From positions 248,001 through 312,000 of the forward strand of contig JAJFJQ010000066.1 in the NCBI GenBank assembly GCA_021773835.1: DNA of 64,000 nucleotides, given 5' to 3'. The notes beneath the pieces were generated by a model, which was given only the letters and a program-made list of their open reading frames with translations, did no database searches and had not been told where the DNA came from. Shown here in pieces: positions 17,308-26,044 of the stretch. The DNA is from Gammaproteobacteria bacterium (lineage in GTDB: Bacteria; Pseudomonadota; Gammaproteobacteria; Ga0077536). Numbering within the stretch: the stretch's first letter is position 1; every line of letters begins with the position of its first letter. The translations under genes were made by a program, and so were the position numbers.

Positions 17308-18450
17308 ATGACCACAATTAAACCATTCCACATCGCTATACCTGAAGATGACCTTGACGATCTGCGTCGTAGGCTCGCGAGCGCGCGCTGGCCGGACCAC
17401 GAAACGCCAGCAGATTGGAGTCAGGGGATCCCTCTCGATTACGTTAGGGAGTTATGTGCATATTGGCGCGACGAGTACGATTGGCGACGCTGTGAATCGT
17501 GGTTGAACAAGCAGGCTCAGTTTACGACCGAAATCGATGGCCTCGATTTTCACTTTCAGCATATCCGTTCGCCCAATGAAAATGCGCTGCCGCTAGTCAT
17601 TACCCATGGTTGGCCTGGCTCGATCATCGAATTTACTAAAATAATCGGGCCGCTCACCGATCCCGCCGCCCACGGTGGGGATAATGCCGATGCCTTCCAC
17701 CTTGTGTGCCCAAGCCTCCCTGGCTTCGGATTTTCGGGGAAACCTACCAGTCCCGGATGGGGAGTCGATCGGATCGGACGCGCTTGGGGCCAACTGATGG
17801 CACGCTTAGGTTATGACCGCTATGTTGCACAAGGCGGAGATTGGGGTGCGGTCGTGACCGCATGCATGGGTATAACCGAATCTAATAATTGCGCTGGCAT
17901 TCACATGAACATGCCGGTCGTCAGCCCGAGTAAGACCGCACTACAAGATCTTACGGCGTTCGAAAAGGATGCGCTCGCCGACGCGAAGCACTACTGGGAC
18001 TGGGATTCGGGTTATTCCAAAGAGCAAAGTACCAGGCCGCAGACACTCGGTTATGGACTATCCGACTCGCCCATTGGCCAGGCCGCATGGATCATCGAAA
18101 AATTTTGGTCGTGGACCGACTGCGACGGCCATCCGGAAAACGTTCTCACCCGCGACGAACTGCTCGACAATGTCATGCTGTATTGGCTACCGCGCGCGAG
18201 CGCATCTTCGGCGCGCCTGTATTGGGAGAGTTTTGGCGTGATCACAGAACAACAACAAGACGTCCATGTGCCGACCGGGGTCAGTATCTTTCCCCGCGAA
18301 ATTTTTCGCGCCTCGAAGCGCTGGGTTGAAGAACGCTTCAAAACGCTGGTGCACTACAACGTGTTGGATAAAGGTGGCCACTTCGCCGCTTTCGAACAGC
18401 CTGATAGCTTCGTTAATGAACTTAGGGATTGCTTTCGACATATGCGTTGA
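17308..18450 (+). CDS. Microsomal-type epoxide hydrolase (alpha/beta hydrolase)
   Basis: The 380-residue product from ATG 17308 has the EHN N-terminal domain (MTTIKPFHIAIPEDDLDDL, RLASARWPD) and an alpha/beta-hydrolase core. Visible catalytic features are the oxyanion-hole HGWPGS (100-105), the nucleophile Asp178 in GGDWGA and the C-terminal His in GGHFAAFEQP. Such enzymes open epoxides with water and lack a signal peptide in bacteria. An upstream in-frame start at 17224 is unlikely. It is a single gene, inserted between the headgroup genes and the ceramide operon, without obvious link to either. Confidence 0.93.
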   Translation: MTTIKPFHIAIPEDDLDDLRRRLASARWPDHETPADWSQGIPLDYVRELCAYWRDEYDWRRCESWLNKQAQFTTEIDGLDFHFQHIRSPNENALPLVITHGWPGSIIEFTKIIGPLTDPAAHGGDNADAFHLVCPSLPGFGFSGKPTSPGWGVDRIGRAWGQLMARLGYDRYVAQGGDWGAVVTACMGITESNNCAGIHMNMPVVSPSKTALQDLTAFEKDALADAKHYWDWDSGYSKEQSTRPQTLGYGLSDSPIGQAAWIIEKFWSWTDCDGHPENVLTRDELLDNVMLYWLPRASASSARLYWESFGVITEQQQDVHVPTGVSIFPREIFRASKRWVEERFKTLVHYNVLDKGGHFAAFEQPDSFVNELRDCFRHMR

Positions 18451-18500
18451 TCCAACCCTCTAGCCTACGCGGCGTCGGTCAACTAAATGTTGCACAAGCT

Positions 18501-19094
18501 CTACACGGCTAATGTTCGTTGCATGATCTGTGCGAAGCTTTCAAGCACGCGCAAGGTCAATCCCCAAATAATGTGCTCACCGTACTGGATTCCAGGGAAA
18601 CTTGTCGCTGTCCCACCCATCGGATATTCCAATTCCGTCGCCGCCCGCCGATCGAAAAGGTAGTGTAACGGAACCCAAAAAACGCTGGCAACCTCGTGCT
18701 GCTCGCAGACCGTCGCAACGTCCTGGGCGCCTGCACCCACGTAGTAGACGAATGGCGACATAATTTTCAATTCTTGTCGCTGAATTGGTCGCACCGGCAA
18801 TGCACCAATGAGGTGATCAGAACCCAACGACAAGCCAATCTCTTCCATCGTCTCTCGCTCTGCAACCGCGTTTGCATTCAGATCGAAGGGACCTGCGCGA
18901 CCGCCTGGAAACGCCACTTGTCCCGACCAGGGATCACCATCGCGCTCGGTGCGGCGGATAAAGCACACCTCCAGGTCATCATGGCCATCGGCCAGTATCA
19001 TCGCCACGGCGGCCTGCACGGGATCCGGCTCGAATTCGGCTGGCTCATGTGGGTGACGGCGGAGGTTGGTACGAATTTCGTCGATCGTCAACAC
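18501..19094 (-). CDS. Nudix hydrolase, CoA-pyrophosphatase type
   Basis: A 197-residue Nudix protein of the YeaB/NudL group. The start has the RLxRHPHEPAEF-type region; WSGQVAFPGGRAGPFDLN leads into the Nudix box AVAERETMEEIGL, which keeps the metal-binding REx2EE core, while the earlier Glu is replaced. These enzymes split CoA and acyl-CoA into phosphopantetheine and 3',5'-ADP. It is the last gene of the ceramide operon, 75 bases after the serine palmitoyltransferase-like gene. It might clear CoA products of that enzyme, but this is only suggested by position. Confidence 0.88.
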   Translation of the reverse strand: MLTIDEIRTNLRRHPHEPAEFEPDPVQAAVAMILADGHDDLEVCFIRRTERDGDPWSGQVAFPGGRAGPFDLNANAVAERETMEEIGLSLGSDHLIGALPVRPIQRQELKIMSPFVYYVGAGAQDVATVCEQHEVASVFWVPLHYLFDRRAATELEYPMGGTATSFPGIQYGEHIIWGLTLRVLESFAQIMQRTLAV

Positions 19095-19169
19095 GTATTT
19101 ACTTTACCCAATCGTTGCCGCATCGACACCGTTCGGACGCTAGCGCTTGTCCACGTTTCGACCACAACA

Positions 19170-20363
19170 CTAGGCCGCCGATGATGTTGCGTAGTCCTTT
19201 TGCGCGTCGGCAAAGGCCGCGCCAATCTGATCGATTTGTTCGGTCGTATGAGCCGCACTGACGCTACAGCGAAGCAGGTAACTTCCATTTGGGGTCGCAG
19301 GCGGGAAAACGAGATTGACATAAACACCACGTGCTAGCAGACCACTCCATAAGGCCAACGCTTCGTCGACATCGCTCAGCATTGCGGCAATGACTGGGCT
19401 CGGCTCGGGGCCAAGACTCAAGCCAAGTTCAGACAAACTATCGTAGAGGCGGTTTGCGTTGTTCCACAATTGATCACGTAGCTCTGGGCTACGCTGCAAG
19501 ACAGCAAGCGCAACCCGGGTTGAGGCGATCACCGACGGGCACATCGAGGCGGTAAATACGTACGGTCGACTGGACACGCGAACCAATTCCAACTCTGGCA
19601 GATCGCTTACACAGAACCCACCCGTTGCGCCGAGGCTCTTGCTGAAGGTCCCCGTGATGAAGTCGACGCTATCATGCTCGTCGGTCACCTCGACCAAGCC
19701 GCGCTCGCCAAGGACGCCCAGCGAATGCGCCTCGTCCACTAACAAATAGCCACCATACTCACGTTTGGCGGCGGCAATTTCAGCCATTGGCGCGCGGTCA
19801 CCGAGCATGCTGTAGATACCTTCTGTAACAATCAACGCGTTTGCGGCACGTTCGCCAAGACGCCGTAGGCGCTTTGCCAAATCATCGGCATCGTTGTGCC
19901 GAAAGCGGATCACTTCGGCGCCACTCATCTGACACCCATCATAAATACTGGCGTGACAGTCGCCATCGATGACAATCACATCGTCTCGATCAGTTAACGC
20001 CGAGAGGATCCCAAGATTGGCTAAATAACCAGTAGAGAACACTATCGCACCACGGCGTCCGAAGAAATCCGCGATGTCCCGCTCCAAGGCGATATGGCTG
20101 GCAAACGTCCCATTGGCCATACGCGATCCGGTGGTACCAGTGCCTTCGGCCTTCACCGCGTCGCGGGCGGCCTCAACGCACTCTGGATGAAACGTTAAAC
20201 CAAGGTAGTTGTTAGTGCCGGCAAGGATCATTTGGCGACCGTCTACAATCGCTTCGGTAGCGGATATCATCCGCTCGACAACAACATTAAATGGTTGCGC
20301 ACCGGTTTCATCGAGCGCTTTGCGTCGGTTTGCTAGCATCTCGAACTTACTAAATAGACTCAT
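19170..20363 (-). CDS. spt: Serine palmitoyltransferase (alpha-oxoamine synthase family)
   Basis: A 397-residue PLP enzyme of the AONS family. Visible features: Asn-Asn-Tyr-Leu-Gly (51-55), GTGTTGSR (74-81), the PLP-stacking His137, Asp210-Glu-Ala-His213, and the Schiff-base Lys242 in TFSKSLGATGG. The family includes BioF, Kbl, HemA and Spt. The four-base overlap with a dedicated acyl carrier protein and the CerR-type, FAAL and N-acyltransferase neighbours favour Spt, which condenses serine with an acyl thioester to 3-ketosphinganine in the cytoplasm. It starts at ATG 20363, coupled to the ACP stop. Confidence 0.92.
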   Translation of the reverse strand: MSLFSKFEMLANRRKALDETGAQPFNVVVERMISATEAIVDGRQMILAGTNNYLGLTFHPECVEAARDAVKAEGTGTTGSRMANGTFASHIALERDIADFFGRRGAIVFSTGYLANLGILSALTDRDDVIVIDGDCHASIYDGCQMSGAEVIRFRHNDADDLAKRLRRLGERAANALIVTEGIYSMLGDRAPMAEIAAAKREYGGYLLVDEAHSLGVLGERGLVEVTDEHDSVDFITGTFSKSLGATGGFCVSDLPELELVRVSSRPYVFTASMCPSVIASTRVALAVLQRSPELRDQLWNNANRLYDSLSELGLSLGPEPSPVIAAMLSDVDEALALWSGLLARGVYVNLVFPPATPNGSYLLRCSVSAAHTTEQIDQIGAAFADAQKDYATSSAA

Positions 20364-20611
20364 TCGCGGGCACCGAGAAGCTTTTGCAATTCGCTACATA
20401 AATCGTTCACGGTATAAACGTTCGGCAACACGTTGAGTGGAATTGATATATCGAACGCATCCTCAACCTCGAGCAATACCTCCATTAGCTGCGCCGAGTC
20501 TATGCCTAGATCGCTAGCCAACAGCGTGTCTGAATGAACCACGACATCGCCCTTGGCGTGTTCTTGAAGCACGCTGCACAGCCGCTGCAGAATTTCGTCA
20601 AACGATTGCAT
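20360..20611 (-). CDS. acpR: Dedicated acyl carrier protein of sphingolipid synthesis
   Basis: An 83-residue acidic four-helix acyl carrier protein with the phosphopantetheine site at Ser39 in SDLGIDSAQLMEVL. It overlaps the spt start by four bases. In Caulobacter a comparable ACP (AcpR) carries the acyl chain to Spt after loading by an acyl-ACP synthetase; the FAAL two genes upstream would do that here. It is clearly not the housekeeping AcpP: no fab genes are nearby and the DSL core is changed to DSA. Confidence 0.93.
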   Translation of the reverse strand: MQSFDEILQRLCSVLQEHAKGDVVVHSDTLLASDLGIDSAQLMEVLLEVEDAFDISIPLNVLPNVYTVNDLCSELQKLLGARE

Positions 20612-20663
20612 TATTTACTTGCTCTAAGCACCACCCCGACTAATTCAGGATGGTCTACTGTAC

Positions 20664-21614
20664 CTATAGCCGGTCACGATCCTCCGCTAGGGCCAAGCGT
20701 AATCCCTCGGCCAATGAAATCCGCGGTTGCCACCCGGTGGCCGCAGTGAAGTCATTATTATCACATACCCAGCGAGGATGCCTGAGTTCGTTGAGTTTCC
20801 ATGGAGTAAGCATCGGCTCGTAACCAGCCATACGGGCCAATCGAAGGTTTGCCGCAGCGACGAGATCTAGCAGCAATGGAGGTACCGGTATGCGATAAAC
20901 ACGCCGTTGCAAGGTATGCGTTGCAATCTCTATAACATCGCCCATGGTGTACCCGTCGCTACGGTCGTCGTGTAGCTCATAGATACCTCGTACAGGGGTC
21001 GTACTACTTAGCCACTGTTCAACGGCGGCGACGAGATCGGTGACGAACAGCAGAGAAAAACGGGCGCCCCGACTACCCCAGACCGGCGCAACACCACGCG
21101 ACATCGCTTTAAACAAAGGCATCAACTCCCGGTCACCCGGTCCATATACCGCAGGGGCCCGAAGTGCCAACCAATTCATATCCCCTGCGCCCTCCTGCAA
21201 GGCTAGTTCGCCGGCTCGCTTACTTTGAGCGTAGGGGGAAACTTCTGGCTGGGTGGCAGCTAGCGAAGAGATCAGGAGAAACCGACCAATACCGTGGTCG
21301 CGCTGCGCTTTGCGAACCAGCAGCTCGACTGCGTCCGCATTATTCGCGAAGAATGTTGAACGCCGCGCGCCACGAACCGCCCCGGCGCAATGCACCAACG
21401 CATCCACCGATTGCAAAAGACGCTCGATACTCGGCTCATCTTGGAGACTGCCGACAACGCGCTCGACATTTTGCGGTAACGGCTTGTCGCTCGAAGTTGG
21501 GCGCACGAGTACCCGCACTTGATAGCCACCTTGCACCAAGGAACGCGTGATCGCACCACCGACGAAGCCGGTGGCGCCTGTAACGGCGATACTGCGGATC
21601 GGCGTGGCCGTCAA
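20664..21614 (-). CDS. cerR: NAD(P)-dependent reductase of the CerR (3-oxo-ceramide reductase) type
   Basis: A 316-residue extended short-chain dehydrogenase/NAD-dependent epimerase. The Rossmann motif is GATGFVG (13-19) and the catalytic pair is Tyr128-x3-Lys132 in PYAQSK, with LLISSLAA just before it. In bacterial ceramide synthesis a protein of this family (CerR) reduces the 3-keto group to the hydroxyl, taking the place of the eukaryotic ketosphinganine reductase. The assignment rests mainly on its position between FAAL and ACP-spt. Sequence alone would give only a general epimerase/dehydratase call. Confidence 0.87.
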   Translation of the reverse strand: MTATPIRSIAVTGATGFVGGAITRSLVQGGYQVRVLVRPTSSDKPLPQNVERVVGSLQDEPSIERLLQSVDALVHCAGAVRGARRSTFFANNADAVELLVRKAQRDHGIGRFLLISSLAATQPEVSPYAQSKRAGELALQEGAGDMNWLALRAPAVYGPGDRELMPLFKAMSRGVAPVWGSRGARFSLLFVTDLVAAVEQWLSSTTPVRGIYELHDDRSDGYTMGDVIEIATHTLQRRVYRIPVPPLLLDLVAAANLRLARMAGYEPMLTPWKLNELRHPRWVCDNNDFTAATGWQPRISLAEGLRLALAEDRDRL

Positions 21615-21679
21615 TTCAAGCTTCTATTTTTGTACGAACTGAAACGTTCGTAAGGTTCGTCCGATTGAATGTAGCAGCG

Positions 21680-23434
21680 CTAACCCGCTGCCAGCAGGTG
21701 CGAAGATTGGCCCCAGTTTGTCCGATCAATAAAATCCTCGCGTGTGCGAAAACGCGAGAGTTTTCCGGATGAGGTCCGGATGAGGGTGTGCAGCGGCACC
21801 AGGTCAATTATGCAATCAATACCTAAATCGGCGCGTATTGCCCGGTCCATGCGCTCAATCAAATTACGACGTTTCTCGACGTCTGCCTCGCGGCACTGGA
21901 TCACTATCACTGCCTGCTCGACGCCGTCCGCCCCCGGAACGGAAAACGCAGATGCATCTCCCGGGCGAACTTCCGGCTCTTGTTCCGCTAAATATTCCAG
22001 ATCTTGGGGCCAGATATTACGGCCGTTGATTATGATCAAGTCTTTCTTACGACCCGTGATCATGATGTCACCATTTGCGCGGTAGCCGATATCGCCTGTA
22101 TCGAGCCAACCGTCTTCGGACAACACATCGGGGTGGTTACCCCCGTCGCCGAAGTATCCCGACATGACACTCGGGCCGCGTACATACACACTACCGCAAT
22201 ATCGCTCCGCTAGCTCACGGCCGCTTTCGTCTCGGACTTCTACGTGGTGACCAGGAAGTGGTTTGCCACAATTTACGAATTGGTTACTGCGTGAGATTTG
22301 CGATCCGACATTGTTGTCGACCGGCACGGCGCGCTGAGATTCACTCAAATGCTTGCCGTCTACCCATTCCGAACAAAGGCCTTGGTTTAATGGCGCGAAA
22401 CTGACAGCCAAGGAAGATTCGGCAAGGCCATAACATGGTAGAAACGCGCGTTTATCGAACCCACTCGGGGCCAACTCTTCGGCAAATTTAAGGAGCGGCT
22501 CCGATCGGATCGTCTCGGCACCGACGCCGGCCACCCGCCACGCGCTCAGATCGAGCATTTCCGCGTCTTCCTTCCGCAATCTGCGCGCACATAACTCGTA
22601 ACCAAACGGGGGGCCAAACGAGATCGTCGCCTTGCTTTCGGACATTCGGACAAGCCACTGTCGTGGACGCATCGCAAACTCACGTGTGCCGAGATAGTCA
22701 ACGGACATTTGCGACACGATTGGCGCTAACACAAGACCGACGAGCCCCATGTCGTGATAGTACGGCAACCACGACACCGCGCGATCTTTTGGTGTCATTT
22801 GCAAATGATCAATCGTGCACGACAGATTACTCATTACCGCGCGCTGCGTAATCATTACCCCTCGCGGAAAACGGGTACTACCGGATGTGTACTGCAAGTG
22901 TGCTAATTCACCAGCCTCGAGCGGTTCGAGATTTACTGGCGTCGCCGTAAAATGTGAAAACGCTTCTGCCGATCCGATAAACCTAAGGTGCAGTCCTTCG
23001 GAAGCCTCGGCCAGAAATGCGCCGTACTCCGACGGCCCGATACAGACCCGAGCTTGCGAGTCGGTTAACAATCGGCGGAGATGTCCGATGTACTCGTTAC
23101 CACCACCGAGCTGTAGTGGCGGCGGGACCGGAACTGGAACGAGCCCGGCATACTGGCACGCGAAAAAGAATCGTTGGAAATTCGGATTTGTTTCTGCAAC
23201 AAGTGCGACTCGATCGCCGCGCTTTAATCCGAGAACATGCAAACGGTAGGCAATGGCGTGAGCATCGTCGCGCAGCTCCGAGTACGGTAATACTGCGAAT
23301 AGCTCGCCCGTGCCGGTGTAGAAATTACAACCGGTATCGCCCTGGGCCGCGTAATCCAAAGCCTCTGCAAGGGTAGCGAAATCCGCGTATCTTCGTACTA
23401 GGTGATGTTCAGTTGGCGTCGGTATTACGCTCAC
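21680..23434 (-). CDS. acsR: Fatty acyl-AMP ligase / acyl-ACP synthetase
   Basis: A 584-residue adenylate-forming enzyme of the FAAL group. It starts at GTG 23434 behind a strong GGGGGAG ribosome-binding site. The phosphate-binding A3 motif is QYTSGSTRFPRG (181-192); later blocks are LPYYHDMGLVG, CYGLAESS, LDTGDIGY and GRKKDLIIINGRNIWPQDLE. It activates a free fatty acid with ATP and would pass it to the operon's own ACP, as AcsR does in Caulobacter. It is the first gene of the minus-strand ceramide operon and faces the ceramide synthase gene across a 458-base gap. Confidence 0.92.
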   Translation of the reverse strand: MSVIPTPTEHHLVRRYADFATLAEALDYAAQGDTGCNFYTGTGELFAVLPYSELRDDAHAIAYRLHVLGLKRGDRVALVAETNPNFQRFFFACQYAGLVPVPVPPPLQLGGGNEYIGHLRRLLTDSQARVCIGPSEYGAFLAEASEGLHLRFIGSAEAFSHFTATPVNLEPLEAGELAHLQYTSGSTRFPRGVMITQRAVMSNLSCTIDHLQMTPKDRAVSWLPYYHDMGLVGLVLAPIVSQMSVDYLGTREFAMRPRQWLVRMSESKATISFGPPFGYELCARRLRKEDAEMLDLSAWRVAGVGAETIRSEPLLKFAEELAPSGFDKRAFLPCYGLAESSLAVSFAPLNQGLCSEWVDGKHLSESQRAVPVDNNVGSQISRSNQFVNCGKPLPGHHVEVRDESGRELAERYCGSVYVRGPSVMSGYFGDGGNHPDVLSEDGWLDTGDIGYRANGDIMITGRKKDLIIINGRNIWPQDLEYLAEQEPEVRPGDASAFSVPGADGVEQAVIVIQCREADVEKRRNLIERMDRAIRADLGIDCIIDLVPLHTLIRTSSGKLSRFRTREDFIDRTNWGQSSHLLAAG

Positions 23435-23892
23435 GAATTCAACTCCCCCGATTAAATAACGGCTACTTTGGAGTTTCCGTTGCTGTCGTGGCGGACCACC
23501 AGCGGTAACTGCAAACCATGCGCATTATTCACTTAAATACCTTAATGGGCCGCGCTTTATGCGACCCGCCCAATTTTTTTGTCAACATCCCAAAGCGCGT
23601 CGGTACGACTCCATGCATGCGGCCTCGGTCGAAGGGATAACCCTCCAACCCCTGGATTCAGTGGGCAGCAAGCCGTTTTTGGGCTCTTTATTAGTCCCGT
23701 CACAATACCCGGAGGAACTGTAACATTAGGTTAATATTACTTTAATTTTCGGTTGTTGTTGTAATTTAAGAGTTAACGAATCCTCTCAACCCCCGGATTT
23801 TAGGGGAGAAACTGGCACCATACAAGGTCTGGAAGGGTATTAGTTTAACCATAAACGGTTGGTGCAGCCCCATAATTTTGCAGGAGAACGAC
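23435..23892 (-). other. Divergent intergenic region between the two ceramide operons
   Basis: This 458-base gap separates the divergent acyl-AMP ligase and ceramide synthase genes and is the longest non-coding stretch in the window. It is AT-rich in the middle (around 23725-23775), where promoters for both directions may lie. Two similar segments of about 28-30 bases occur at 23638-23665 and 23777-23806. Both share CAACCCC-GGATT followed by a G-run and can each form a small hairpin (CCCC...GGGG in the second). CAGGAG at 23881-23886 is the ribosome-binding site of the TTG-started ceramide synthase. I see no small ORF or tRNA. Confidence 0.6.
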
Positions 23893-25041
23893 TTGCTAAA
23901 AATCATTCCGGTGGAAGGTTATCGCGCAATGGGACGCTTTATTGACGTACCGTGGCCAATATATGCGGCAGATCCCCACTGGGTCCCACCGCTAAAGCTC
24001 GAACGACGCGTCCATTTCAGTCGTCACAACCCCTATTTCGAACACGCCGAATGGCAAGCATGGGTGGCGTATCGGGGACAACGCGCGGTCGGTCGAATCA
24101 GCGCCCAAATTGACCAACTCCGTCTTGATCAAGGTAGCGACCGCATGGGCGCCTTTGGCATGCTTGAAGCAGAGGACAGTAGCGAGGTTTTTGCCGCATT
24201 GTTTGACACGGCTGAAGCGTGGCTGCGTTTGAAAGATATAGAAACCATCCAAGGGCCTTTCAATTTATCGATTAACGATGAATGCGGTTTGTTGGTTGAA
24301 GGATTCGATTCCCCGCCGTCGGTCATGATGGGGCATGCACGGCCCTATTACTCGACGCACGTAGAACGCAGCGGGTATGCAAAAGTGAAAGATGTCGTTG
24401 CGTACAGAATGCATCCAGACTTCCCGATGACGCCGACAATGGAAAAGATCGTTCGGCGCTCGACCCGTGTGCGCAAAGGACAGTTTAAATTGCGATTATT
24501 GCGGCGCGAACAAATCTTCGATGAATTCGAACTGCTGCGCGATATATTCAATGATGCGTGGCGAGACAACTGGGGCTTCGTACCGTTCACCGCGGCGGAG
24601 TTTAAAGACGTCGGAACCATGTTGAAATCACTAGTCGACAAGAACTTCATTCAGATCGGTGAAATCGACGGCGAACCCGTTTCGTTTATTGTATGTCTCC
24701 CCAACATCAATGAATCGATTGCCGATTTAAACGGACGACTTTTTCCGTTCGGCTGGATGAATTTACTATGGCGCTTAAAGGTTTCGCACCCCAAATCCGT
24801 AAGGGTCGCGCTAATGGGAATTCGCAAACCCTATCAGGGTGGGCTAACCGGAAGCGGTATTTCACTAGCGATGATTGAGAGCATAAGACAGCCTGTTCTT
24901 GGACACGGCGCGACAGAAGTAGAAATGGGATGGATACTCGAGGAAAACAAATCCATGCGAAACATAATCGAGGGAATCGGCGGGGTTGTGGCTAAACGTT
25001 ACCGAGTTTATGAAAAATCGCTAGCCACTAAGGCTGCTTAG
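23893..25041 (+). CDS. bcerS: Bacterial ceramide synthase-type N-acyltransferase (GNAT fold)
   Basis: About 382 residues from TTG 23893, chosen because CAGGAG lies 6 bases upstream and there is no suitable ATG; TTG 23878 is an alternative. The N-terminus (YRAMGRFIDVPWPIYAADPHWVPPL) and GRISAQIDQL, FDSPPSVMMGHARPYYSTHVERSGY and EFELLRDIFNDAWRDNWGFVPFT match a large family of GNAT-like proteins that includes the Caulobacter ceramide synthase. The reaction is N-acylation of the long-chain base using an acyl thioester; it is unrelated to the eukaryotic ceramide synthase. It has no signal peptide. A TAM41-like gene follows 17 bases later. Confidence 0.9.
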   Translation: MLKIIPVEGYRAMGRFIDVPWPIYAADPHWVPPLKLERRVHFSRHNPYFEHAEWQAWVAYRGQRAVGRISAQIDQLRLDQGSDRMGAFGMLEAEDSSEVFAALFDTAEAWLRLKDIETIQGPFNLSINDECGLLVEGFDSPPSVMMGHARPYYSTHVERSGYAKVKDVVAYRMHPDFPMTPTMEKIVRRSTRVRKGQFKLRLLRREQIFDEFELLRDIFNDAWRDNWGFVPFTAAEFKDVGTMLKSLVDKNFIQIGEIDGEPVSFIVCLPNINESIADLNGRLFPFGWMNLLWRLKVSHPKSVRVALMGIRKPYQGGLTGSGISLAMIESIRQPVLGHGATEVEMGWILEENKSMRNIIEGIGGVVAKRYRVYEKSLATKAA

Positions 25042-25058
25042 CTCCGTGTGATTTCGAT

Positions 25059-26027
25059 GTGACTATGGCATTTCCGAATCGTGCAGGTGGGTTGTCGGGA
25101 CTGCTCGACGCTGAAGTGCGCTACCCAGTGTCGCGGGCCTCGATGGCGATGACCAATGCGCTGAAGAACCGCTACGGCGATGCCGTACTCGGCATCGTCT
25201 ACTATGGCTCGTGCTTTCGTTCCGGCACTGAGAAGAATGGAATTTTAGACATCTTCGTGATTGTCGATGACTACCGAGAAGTCTATCTTAAAAATACGCT
25301 CGCGCTAGTAAACAAATTGTTGCCGCCGAATGTCTTTTATTACGAATTGGACTTCGAAGGTGAGACGCTACGGACAAAATACGCCATCATTTCGCTAGAC
25401 CAATTCGAGCAACGTTGTTCTTCCAAATGCTTCCATACGTTTTTTTGGGCACGGTTCGCGCAACCATGCGCGCTGACCTATGTGCGCGACGAAAACGTAC
25501 GCACAAGGTTGGTCGCTTCGCTCAGACGAGCGATCGAGACATTCGTTGCGCGCGTGTTGCCGCTGTTGCCTCCGCGTTTCGACGCCGAGACATTGTGGCA
25601 TGCAGGCTTGTCTGCGAGTTATCGAACAGAATTACGACCGGAGTCACCAGGCGCATCAGCGCGGTTTTTTGATAGTAGCGCAGACCGCTATGGTGATGTG
25701 ACGAAGATGGTACTCGCCGAACGCAGCGATATCGAATTGCGCGACGACGAGCCCTCAAAGACAGAATTTGTCGCCAATATTCCATCGACGCAGCGGTGGT
25801 TAGCGCGCCAAGCATGGCGGCTACGTCGTCCCCAGGGAAAGCTGATTAACCTACTTCGGATAATGAAGGCAGCGTTCACCTTTGATGGCGGCGTCGACTA
25901 CGTATTATGGAAAATCGAGCGTCACTCAGGAATAAAGGTCGAGGCAACGCCAATGCTACGCCGCCACCCCTTGCTGACGTGTTGGCCGACAGTGTGGCGC
26001 CTATATCGCGCCGGTGCATTCCGTTAA
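25059..26027 (+). CDS. TAM41/Mmp37-like nucleotidyltransferase (candidate lipid-phosphate cytidylyltransferase)
   Basis: A 322-residue protein (GTG 25059; ATG 25065 is an alternative). I recognise the pattern of mitochondrial phosphatidate cytidylyltransferase TAM41: a nucleotidyltransferase Gly50-Ser51 after IVYYG, then Asp64 in ILDIFVIVDD, with the Asp-Asp pair at 70-71, followed by NVFYYELDFEG and KYAIISLDQFE, then a long helical C-terminal part with LLPPRF. TAM41 makes CDP-diacylglycerol from phosphatidic acid and CTP and is unrelated to bacterial CdsA. In this position, between ceramide synthase and a desaturase, ceramide phosphate is a candidate substrate. No transmembrane helix is evident. 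The similarity is by eye and should be treated as probable. Confidence 0.72.
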   Translation: MTMAFPNRAGGLSGLLDAEVRYPVSRASMAMTNALKNRYGDAVLGIVYYGSCFRSGTEKNGILDIFVIVDDYREVYLKNTLALVNKLLPPNVFYYELDFEGETLRTKYAIISLDQFEQRCSSKCFHTFFWARFAQPCALTYVRDENVRTRLVASLRRAIETFVARVLPLLPPRFDAETLWHAGLSASYRTELRPESPGASARFFDSSADRYGDVTKMVLAERSDIELRDDEPSKTEFVANIPSTQRWLARQAWRLRRPQGKLINLLRIMKAAFTFDGGVDYVLWKIERHSGIKVEATPMLRRHPLLTCWPTVWRLYRAGAFR

Positions 26028-26044
26028 GCCCGCGGTAGGTTCTC

